64,000 nt of DNA from Paragorgia papillata (lineage: Eukaryota; Cnidaria; Anthozoa; Scleralcyonacea; Coralliidae), in NCBI GenBank assembly GCA_035771165.1, contig JAWNZC010000471.1:186001-250000 (forward strand), written 5' to 3'. The notes beneath the pieces are model-generated. The model was not told the DNA's origin. It ran no database searches and saw only the letters and a program-made list of their open reading frames with translations. Shown here one piece after another: positions 1-9,686 of the stretch; within the stretch, counting starts at the first letter, position 1; every line of letters begins with the position of its first letter. A program made the position numbers and the translations under genes.

Positions 1-3000
1 CAGTTTGCTCGAAAATGAAATAAATACGCTCCCACATGCATGAAGAACAAATTGTTTCTGGGGTATAGAACGTTTGGTGAATATGCAAATTAAATAGAGC
101 TCTCGTGCGGGTGGTACCGGTGCGGGTGGGAACTCTGCAGAGACTCTGCTCCGGTGATCCTTCCCCATTGAGGGGGTAAGGGGGAGCAGAGATGGGGGCT
201 CTTTTATTAAACTGTATATATTTTGCAATGTTACAAAGTTGAAAAGCTGTGTTTTATTGAAAAATCATAAACTCGTCATTTTCAGACAATCCTGGACAAA
301 ATTGTTGGGACACTTTGCCGATTTTGCCGATTTTCGCATAGTGTCCCAAGCACTTTTGTCCAGGATTGTCTGAAAATGACGAATTAAACAAAATCGAAGA
401 AAAAAACAATTTGGGGGCGGCGATTCTGCGCAGTTTGCTCGAAAATGAAATAAATACGCTCCCACATGCATGAAGAACAAATTGTTTCTGGGTATAGAAC
501 GTTTGGTGAATATGCAAATTAAATAGAGCTCTCGTGCGGGTGGTACCGGTGCGGGTGGGAACTCTGCAGAGACTCTGCTCCGGTGATCCCTTCCCCATTG
601 AGGGGGTAAGGGGGAGCAGAGATGGGGGCTCTTTTATTAAACTGTATATATTTTGCAATGTTACAAAGTTGAAAAGCTGTGTTTTATTGAAAAATCATAA
701 ACTCGTCATTTTCAGACAATCCTGGACAAAATTGTTGGGACACTTTGCCGATTTTGCCGATTTTCGCATAGTGTCCCAAGCACTTTTGTCCAGGATTGTC
801 TGAAAATGACGAATTAAACAAAATCGAAGAAAAAAAACAATTTGGGGGCGGCGATTTCTGCGCAGTTTGCTCGAAAATGAAATAAATACGCTCCCACATG
901 CATGAAGAACAAATTGTTTCTGGGGTATAGAACGTTTGGTGAATATGCAAATTAAATAGAGCTCTCGTGCGGGTGGTACCGGTGCGGGTGGGAACTCTGC
1001 AGAGACTCTGCTCCGGTGATCCCTTCCCCATTGAGGGGGTAAGGGGGAGCAGAGATGGGGGCTCTTTTATTAAACTGTATATATTTTGCAATGTTACAAA
1101 GTTGAAAAGCTGTGTTTTATTGAAAAATCATAAACTCGTCATTTTCAGACAATCCTGGACAAAATTGTTGGGACACTTTGCCGATTTTGCCGATTTTCGC
1201 ATAGTGTCCCAAGCACTTTTGTCCAGGATTGTCTGAAAATGACGAATTAAACAAAATCGAAGAAAAAAACAATTTGGGGGCGGCGATTCTGCGCAGTTTG
1301 CTCGAAAATGAAATAAATACGCTCCCACATGCATGAAGAACAAATTGTTTCTGGGGTATAGAACGTTTGGTGAATATGCAAATTAAATAGAGCTCTCGTG
1401 CGGGTGGTACCGGTGCGGGTGGGAAACTCTGCAGAGACTCTGCTCCGGTGATCCCTTCCCCATTGAGGGGGTAAGGGGGAGCAGAGATGGGGGCTCTTTT
1501 ATTAAACTGTATATATTTTGCAATGTTACAAAGTTGAAAAGCTGTGTTTTATTGAAAAATCATAAACTCGTCATTTTCAGACAATCCTGGACAAAATTGT
1601 TGGGACACTTTGCCGATTTTGCCGATTTTCGCATAGTGTCCCAAGCACTTTTGTCCAGGATTGTCTGAAAATGACGAATTAAACAAAATCGAAGAAAAAA
1701 ACAATTTGGGGGCGGCGATTCTGCGCAGTTTGCTCGAAAATGAAATAAATACGCTCCCACATGCATGAAGAACAAATTGTTTCTGGGGTATAGAACGTTT
1801 GGTGAATATGCAAATTAAATAGAGCTCTCGTGCGGGTGGTACCGGTGCGGGTGGGAACTCTGCAGAGACTCTGCTCCGGTGATCCCTTCCCCATTGAGGG
1901 GGTAAGGGGGAGCAGAGATGGGGGCTCTTTTATTAAACTGTATATATTTTGCAATGTTACAAAGTTGAAAAGCTGTGTTTTATTGAAAAATCATAAACTC
2001 GTCATTTTCAGACAATCCTGGACAAAATTGTTGGGACACTTTGCCGATTTTGCCGATTTTCGCATAGTGTCCCAAGCACTTTTGTCCAGGATTGTCTGAA
2101 AATGACGAATTAAACAAAATCGAAGAAAAAAAACAATTTGGGGGCGGCGATTCTGCGCAGTTTGCTCGAAAATGAAATAAATACGCTCCCACATGCATGA
2201 AGAACAAATTGTTTCTGGGGTATAGAACGTTTGGTGAATATGCAAATTAAATAGAGCTCTCGTGCGGGTGGTACCGGTGCGGGTGGGAACTCTGCAGAGA
2301 CTCTGCTCCGGTGATCCCTTCCCCATTGAGGGGGTAAGGGGGAGCAGAGATGGGGGCTCTTTTATTAAACTGTATATATTTTGCAATGTTACAAAGTTGA
2401 AAAGCTGTGTTTTATTGAAAAATCATAAACTCGTCATTTTCAGACAATCCTGGACAAAATTGTTGGGACACTTTGCCGATTTTGCCGATTTTCGCATAGT
2501 GTCCCAAGCACTTTTGTCCAGGATTGTCTGAAAATGACGAATTAAACAAAATCGAAGAAAAAAACAATTTGGGGGCGGCGATTCTGCGCAGTTTGCTCGA
2601 AAATGAAATAAATACGCTCCCACATGCATGAAGAACAAATTGTTTCTGGGGTATAGAACGTTTGGTGAATATGCAAATTAAATAGAGCTCTCGTGCGGGT
2701 GGTACCGGTGCGGGTGGGAACTCTGCAGAGACTCTGCTCCGGTGATCCCTTCCCCATTGAGGGGGTAAGGGGGAGCAGAGATGGGGGCTCTTTTATTAAA
2801 CTGTATATATTTTGCAATGTTACAAAGTTGAAAAGCTGTGTTTTATTGAAAAATCATAAACTCGTCATTTTCAGACAATCCTGGACAAAATTGTTGGGAC
2901 ACTTTGCCGATTTTGCCGATTTTCGCATAGTGTCCCAAGCACTTTTGTCCAGGATTGTCTGAAAATGACGAATTAAACAAAATCGAAGAAAAAAACAATT

Positions 3001-6000
3001 TGGGGGCGGCGATTCTGCGCAGTTTGCTCGAAAATGAAATAAATACGCTCCCACATGCATGAAGAACAAATTGTTTCTGGGGTATAGAACGTTTGGTGAA
3101 TATGCAAATTAAATAGAGCTCTCGTGCGGGTGGTACCGGTGCGGGTGGGAACTCTGCAGAGACTCTGCTCCGGTGATCCCTTCCCCATTGAGGGGGTAAG
3201 GGGGAGCAGAGATGGGGGCTCTTTTATTAAACTGTATATATTTTGCAATGTTACAAAGTTGAAAAGCTGTGTTTTATTGAAAAATCATAAACTCGTCATT
3301 TTCAGACAATCCTGGACAAAATTGTTGGGACACTTTGCCGATTTTGCCGATTTTCGCATAGTGTCCCAAGCACTTTTGTCCAGGATTGTCTGAAAATGAC
3401 GAATTAAACAAAATCGAAGAAAAAAACAATTTGGGGGCGGCGATTCTGCGCAGTTTGCTCGAAAATGAAATAAATACGCTCCCACATGCATGAAGAACAA
3501 ATTGTTTCTGGGGTATAGAACGTTTGGTGAATATGCAAATTAAATAGAGCTCTCGTGCGGGTGGTACCGGTGCGGGTGGGAACTCTGCAGAGACTCTGCT
3601 CCGGTGATCCCTTCCCCATTGAGGGGGTAAGGGGGAGCAGAGATGGGGGCTCTTTTATTAAACTGTATATATTTTGCAATGTTACAAAGTTGAAAAGCTG
3701 TGTTTTATTGAAAAATCATAAACTCGTCATTTTCAGACAATCCTGGACAAAATTGTTGGGACACTTTGCCGATTTTGCCGATTTTCGCATAGTGTCCCAA
3801 GCACTTTTGTCCAGGATTGTCTGAAAATGACGAATTAAACAAAATCGAAGAAAAAAACAATTTGGGGGCGGCGATTCTGCGCAGTTTGCTCGAAAATGAA
3901 ATAAATACGCTCCCACATGCATGAAGAACAAATTGTTTCTGGGGTATAGAACGTTTGGTGAATATGCAAATTAAATAGAGCTCTCGTGCGGGTGGTACCG
4001 GTGCGGGTGGGAACTCTGCAGAGACTCTGCTCCGGTGATCCCTTCCCCATTGAGGGGGTAAGGGGGAGCAGAGATGGGGGCTCTTTTATTAAACTGTATA
4101 TATTTTGCAATGTTACAAAGTTGAAAAGCTGTGTTTTATTGAAAAATCATAAACTCGTCATTTTCAGACAATCCTGGACAAAATTGTTGGGACACTTTGC
4201 CGATTTTGCCGATTTTCGCATAGTGTCCCAAGCACTTTTGTCCAGGATTGTCTGAAAATGACGAATTAAACAAAATCGAAGAAAAAAACAATTTGGGGGC
4301 GGCGATTCTGCGCAGTTTGCTCGAAAATGAAATAAATACGCTCCCACATGCATGAAGAACAAATTGTTTCTGGGGTATAGAACGTTTGGTGAATATGCAA
4401 ATTAAATAGAGCTCTCGTGCGGGTGGTACCGGTGCGGGTGGGAACTCTGCAGAGACTCTGCTCCGGTGATCCCTTCCCCATTGAGGGGGTAAGGGGGAGC
4501 AGAGATGGGGGCTCTTTTATTAAACTGTATATATTTTGCAATGTTACAAAGTTGAAAAGCTGTGTTTTATTGAAAAATCATAAACTCGTCATTTTCAGAC
4601 AATCCTGGACAAAATTGTTGGGACACTTTGCCGATTTTGCCGATTTTCGCATAGTGTCCCAAGCACTTTTGTCCAGGATTGTCTGAAAATGACGAATTAA
4701 ACAAAATCGAAGAAAAAAACAATTTGGGGGCGGCGATTCTGCGCAGTTTGCTCGAAAATGAAATAAATACGCTCCCACATGCATGAAGAACAAATTGTTT
4801 CTGGGGTATAGAACGTTTGGTGAATATGCAAATTAAATAGAGCTCTCGTGCGGGTGGTACCGGTGCGGGTGGGAACTCTGCAGAGACTCTGCTCCGGTGA
4901 TCCCTTCCCCATTGAGGGGGTAAGGGGGAGCAGAGATGGGGGCTCTTTTATTAAACTGTATATATTTTGCAATGTTACAAAGTTGAAAAGCTGTGTTTTA
5001 TTGAAAAATCATAAACTCGTCATTTTCAGACAATCCTGGACAAAATTGTTGGGACACTTTGCCGATTTTGCCGATTTTCGCATAGTGTCCCAAGCACTTT
5101 TGTCCAGGATTGTCTGAAAATGACGAATTAAACAAAATCGAAGAAAAAAACAATTTGGGGGCGGCGATTCTGCGCAGTTTGCTCGAAAATGAAATAAATA
5201 CGCTCCCACATGCATGAAGAACAAATTGTTTCTGGGGTATAGAACGTTTGGTGAATATGCAAATTAAATAGAGCTCTCGTGCGGGTGGTACCGGTGCGGG
5301 TGGGAACTCTGCAGAGACTCTGCTCCGGTGATCCCTTCCCCATTGAGGGGGTAAGGGGGAGCAGAGATGGGGGCTCTTTTATTAAACTGTATATATTTTG
5401 CAATGTTACAAAGTTGAAAAGCTGTGTTTTATTGAAAAATCATAAACTCGTCATTTTCAGACAATCCTGGACAAAATTGTTGGGACACTTTGCCGATTTT
5501 GCCGATTTTCGCATAGTGTCCCAAGCACTTTTGTCCAGGATTGTCTGAAAATGACGAATTAAACAAAATCGAAGAAAAAAACAATTTGGGGGCGGCGATT
5601 CTGCGCAGTTTGCTCGAAAATGAAATAAATACGCTCCCACATGCATGAAGAACAAATTGTTTCTGGGGTATAGAACGTTTGGTGAATATGCAAATTAAAT
5701 AGAGCTCTCGTGCGGGTGGTACCGGTGCGGGTGGGAACTCTGCAGAGACTCTGCTCCGGTGATCCCTTCCCCATTGAGGGGGTAAGGGGGAGCAGAGATG
5801 GGGGCTCTTTTATTAAACTGTATATATTTTGCAATGTTACAAAGTTGAAAAGCTGTGTTTTATTGAAAAAATCATAAACTCGTCATTTTCAGACAATCCT
5901 GGACAAAATTGTTGGGACACTTTGCCGATTTTGCCGATTTTCGCATAGTGTCCCAAGCACTTTTGTCCAGGATTGTCTGAAAATGACGAATTAAACAAAA

Positions 6001-6838
6001 TCGAAGAAAAAAAACAATTTGGGGGCGGCGATTCTGCGCAGTTTGCTCGAAAATGAAATAAATACGCTCCCACATGCATGAAGAACAAATTGTTTCTGGG
6101 GTATAGAACGTTTGGTGAATATGCAAATTAAATAGAGCTCTCGTGCGGGTGGTACCGGTGCGGGTGGGAACTCTGCAGAGACTCTGCTCCGGTGATCCCT
6201 TCCCCATTGAGGGGGTAAGGGGGAGCAGAGATGGGGGCTCTTTTATTAAACTGTATATATTTTGCAATGTTACAAAGTTGAAAAGCTGTGTTTTATTGAA
6301 AAATCATAAACTCGTCATTTTCAGACAATCCTGGACAAAATTGTTGGGACACTTTGCCGATTTTGCCGATTTTCGCATAGTGTCCCAAGCACTTTTGTCC
6401 AGGATTGTCTGAAAATGACGAATTAAACAAAATCGAAGAAAAAAACAATTTGGGGGCGGCGATTCTGCGCAGTTTGCTCGAAAATGAAATAAATACGCTC
6501 CCACATGCATGAAGAACAAATTGTTTCTGGGGTATAGAACGTTTGGTGAATATGCAAATTAAATAGAGCTCTCGTGCGGGTGGTACCGGTGCGGGTGGGA
6601 ACTCTGCAGAGACTCTGCTCCGGTGATCCCTTCCCCATTGAGGGGGTAAGGGGGAGCAGAGATGGGGGCTCTTTTATTAAACTGTATATATTTTGCAATG
6701 TTACAAAGTTGAAAAGCTGTGTTTTATTGAAAAATCATAAACTCGTCATTTTCAGACAATCCTGGACAAAATTGTTGGGACACTTTGCCGATTTTGCCGA
6801 TTTTCGCATAGTGTCCCAACCACTTTTGTCCAGGATTG
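1..6838. repeat. 431-bp satellite array, about 16 tandem copies
   Basis: The same unit recurs at 431-433 bp spacing. The landmark GTGCGGGTGGTACCGG appears 16 times, near 105, 534, 967, 1399, 1830, 2262 and onward every 431 bp to 6574. The copies differ almost only by single-base indels in homopolymer runs, for example the A-run near 830, 2125 and 6005. The array is already in mid-unit at base 1, so it continues left of the window. It stops at about 6838 inside the hairpin part of a unit. Reading frames of 71-135 codons recur in every copy on both strands, but they match no family I know, overlap each other and break wherever a homopolymer changes length. I treat them as chance frames. If the GGT gene is continuous to the left, the array lies in one of its introns. 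Confidence 0.97.
2428..2543. repeat. Long hairpin inside each satellite monomer (representative copy)
   Basis: The two arms begin and end with AAYTCGTCATTTTC and pair over about 45 bases with a few bulges. They close on a loop of about 25 bases that contains TTTGCCGAT twice. The arms carry GACAATCCTGGACAAAA and its complement. The same foldback is present in every monomer, which suggests the satellite was amplified from a region containing a small foldback transposable element. A second, weaker stem (CTCTGCTCC with GGAGCAGAG) lies in the GC-rich half of the unit, near 2303-2348. Confidence 0.8.
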
Positions 6839-6902
6839 TAGCTATACAAAGAAATAGGTTTATTTTGTTAAGTTTTGACGCCCTTGCTAGTTTTGGCGCC
6901 CC

Positions 6903-7339
6903 TGATGCCGGTACAATTGCCACGCCACTGATGCCGGTACAATTGCCACGCCACTGATGCCGGTACAATTTGAAAACTGAACAAAATCATGCCGGTATGC
7001 AAATACAGGCCAAAAAGTCTTGCGTTTACACGGTGCCGGTATAATATAATGACGGATTAACAGGTGACTATTCTCTTCCAATGGGAATTGGGAAGACTTT
7101 GTGAATACTGCTGACCCGAATACTGTGGTCGTATATATCGTGATTACCGTCATCAAACTGTTACGGCACGGGCGTTTACACGATACCGGTTAGTGTTCCG
7201 TTTTCATTTCATGCCGTCAAGGAACCCGTCTTCATTTTGTGTCATTTTGTGTCATTTTTGTGCCGGTATCGTGTAAACGCAAGGCCTAAACGGCATGATT
7301 TTGTTTCGTTTTCAAATTGTACCGGCATCGTGTAAACGG
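6903..7339. mobile_element. TIR element, GATGCCGGTACAA family, degraded copy
   Basis: The right end reads ACCGGCATCGTGTAAACG and the interior matches the better-preserved copy at 23114-23518 in the opposite orientation. Shared interior stretches include the segment around 7070-7200. The left end is damaged: GATGCCGGTACAATTGCCACGCCACT is partly triplicated as short tandem copies at 6903-6970. It begins about 65 bp right of the satellite boundary. Confidence 0.7.
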
Positions 7340-7941
7340 ACTGTTAGAATTGTTCGTTAGCTCTGATAAAGTCCTAGTCTCCTTCGCAGACCTTCTTATG
7401 GCTCATATAAATATTCCCCAACCAAGATCTGCTGAAACGAGCCACACATTCCATTCCCTTAATCCGACCAATCACAGCGAGGCTTCCAGATTCTGGAAAG
7501 CTGACCTCCGACCTTGTGGCTTGAGCTGACCGTTTTAACCAATATTTCGAAGACTATTGCTTTAATATAGTTTAGTAAAAAATTTTGCGTAAATAGAATC
7601 AATAAGATGATGTTGTAACTGTGAATCGTGATATGAATACATATACATGAAATAAAGTTAAAAGCGTCACTGCCTGGAATATATATTATGAAGCTGAGTA
7701 ATATCATCGAGATGGCCAGACATCCCGGTAAAAAAACATTATTATCCGCCAGATACATTTCGCCGACACTTGTAGCTTTTTTAAAGCTTTTCGCACAGAT
7801 TTATTTACACGACTAGCAAGAACATATTCATTAAATATTCATATTCACTAAACACCTTATTAGCTTTGAGCTTTTGTCTACAATCTTAAATTTCTCTTAC
7901 GCTCTTACGCTCTGCACTGACTTTCACGCTTATTTGTTTGC

Positions 7942-8419
7942 CAGGGCTCTGGAAGCTTTTCAAAGTTGTGGGTGTCCTGCGTCTCGCAGAATGCCATAAA
8001 CAGGGCCACGCCCTTCAGAGAATATAATAGATAACTAATAACTATTTATACATAACATACAAGATAACATCACAAGTTCACAACAACTTCAAGAACTTTT
8101 GAACGCTTGCCGTTTGAATCACAATTTGCCATATTTGTTCTACAAGCTTGTGCAGCTTAGTGACCAAGCCTTGGTCACATGCATCTTGACCGCGCCTGAT
8201 AAACACCTGGGGACGAGAATGCTGTCAATGCGTCACTTTATAATAATTATGTAAAATACTTATGTATATAAAAAAACGAAAAGATGTACTTCGCGTCAAC
8301 AACACCAATTATCAATTTGTTTAAAATTTGCTAAAATATTGTGGGTGTCCTTCTTATGAAGGACACCCACAGTCCAGAAAGTGCGGGTGTCCAGATACCC
8401 GCTGCTTCCAGAGCCCCTG
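7942..8419. mobile_element. TIR element with CAGGG-type ends, nested
   Basis: The ends are CAGGGCTCTGGAAGC and GCTTCCAGAGCCCCTG. TTTGTTTGC flanks both sides (7933-7941 and 8420-8428). The end sequence and the 8-9 bp duplication fit the hAT superfamily. Inside is the motif GTGGGTGTCC in both orientations, including a small hairpin at 8341-8373. The element lies wholly within the foldback at 7376-8977. Confidence 0.75.
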
Positions 8420-8649
8420 TTTGTTTGCATGGGAAGCAAGCGCATAGTCAAAACAATATTCTTCGTAAATTTCGTGAAGTTTAGGCTAAACTTTTCAAAA
8501 TATTAGCTTTCGACTAAACAAGTTAATAAATACACTTCTAAAATTCATTAATAATTCATGAGGAAAACACAAAGAAAAATCATGAGCGTATCGGATCTAT
8601 ATATGTGATATAGACTCGCTCTAAGTTTCTCGCTGGTTTTTAACGGCTG

Positions 8650-8800
8650 AGATAAGCTTAATTTTCAAAATTACTACGCCAATGAACGTATGAAGTGATT
8701 CTTTTTAGAAGCCATTTAAAAACCTTGCAGTACGGGCTTTATCGGCTCTAAAACACTCGGCTATCGCCTCGTGTTTTATATCCGATAAAGCCCTCCTGCG
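8650..8800. repeat. Dispersed repeat with ACTCGGCTATCGC hairpin
   Basis: It shares CAAAATTACTACGCCAAT and a later hairpin around AAAACACTCGGCTATCGC with 62015-62160. The two copies are about 53 kb apart and both are diverged. No ends could be defined. Confidence 0.6.
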
Positions 8801-8979
8801 CGGTTTATAAATAGTACATAACAACACCAGCCCAGGACGGCTTTATTTAGCACGACAATGGTGTAATTTCATTGGTCCATGTACACAAAGGGAATGGAAT
8901 GTGTGGCTCGTTTCAGCAGACGTTAGTTGGGGAGTGTTTTAATATAGCGAGCCATAAGAACGTCTGCGAAGGAGACTAA

Positions 8980-9331
8980 AGCCCCGCACAGACGACCAAG
9001 TTTTCCTTGACAAGTTCCTTGGTAGCTTTCCTTGCTCGTGTGTACGATGAACAATTTTCCCCCCCAAACATTTTCCTTGACAATTTAACAATTGCTCGTG
9101 TGTACGGTTGGACAAGTTTTCCTTGGTGGCAATGGTCGCGTAATAAGCTTCGAAGATAATCTTGTCAAGTTTTCCTTGACGACTATACACACGAACAATT
9201 TTCCTTGTTCAAAAGATGGCATGACTAGCTTTTGAACAAGGCTCCTTGTCAAGGAAAAACTTGTCAATTTGTGTCGTACACACGAACAAATAAAACTTGT
9301 CAAGGAAAAACTTGGTCGTCTGTGCGGCGCT
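8980..9331. mobile_element. TAA-flanked TIR element, CTTGTCAAGGAAAA motif family
   Basis: The TIRs read AGCCCCGCACAGACGACC and its complement, with TAA on both sides (8977-8979 and 9332-9334). The interior is dominated by CTTGTCAAGGAAAA and close variants in both orientations, about eight times, interspersed with CGTGTGTACG. The TWA duplication and small size fit a Tourist-like (PIF/Harbinger) non-autonomous element. Confidence 0.75.
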
Positions 9332-9483
9332 TAATAAAGTCCTGACCTCACGGGACGAAAGCTCAGCATTGAAAATAAAACACATGGTGCTTACCTCGAA
9401 ATTAACCTCCATGTCATCACCATGTAAAAACGAAAAGACGATGTGTTTTAAATCATTCATAACTGCATGATTGTTATTTTTAG

Positions 9484-9686
9484 TTTAAGGAGATCGTAAA
9501 ACAGACTGCTGATGTCGAGTTCAATGAGAAACTTTTCGAAAAGATTTCGGACAATGCAACTCACAATACCTCGTACTACGGAGGGTATGAATTTAATGCT
9601 GTACGTGATATGGGAAGCACAAGTCATTTGTCTGTCTTGGCGCCCAACGGCGATGCAGTTTCTGTCACAGGCTCAATCAATTATCA
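9484..9686 (+). CDS. GGT exon with catalytic Thr
   Basis: The acceptor is the AG at 9482-9483 after a T-rich tract. An alternative AG at 9488-9489 would drop two residues (FK). The donor is GTGAGT at 9687. The exon ends after two bases of a Gln codon completed at 10124. Confidence 0.9.

Larger units (their letters stand above)
7376..8977. mobile_element. Foldback element with about 100-bp arms and a 10-bp target duplication
   Basis: The left arm (7376 to about 7475) starts AGTCTCCTTCGCAGAC and contains CTGCTGAAACGAGCCACACA. The right arm (about 8870-8977) is its reverse complement with scattered changes. ATAAAGTCCT lies directly left of the element (7366-7375) and again at 9334-9343, after a later insertion (8980-9331) that landed at the right edge. 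A 10-bp duplication would suit a Mutator-like mechanism, but no transposase is visible. Confidence 0.7.

Noticed and set aside
1..6838. A CRISPR array or tandem rRNA/snRNA cluster
   Set aside because: The repeats are 431 bp with no unique spacers, the genome is eukaryotic, and no 5S, U1-U7 or spliced-leader core motif is found.
254..6957. Recurring frames of 71-135 codons on both strands of the satellite
   Set aside because: They overlap each other in several frames, shift with homopolymer indels and resemble no protein family. Better explained as chance frames repeated by the array.
7930..9460. Missing upstream GGT exons between the satellite and 9484
   Set aside because: I scanned for the large-subunit motifs just before the catalytic domain and saw none; the interval is explained by nested TIR elements.
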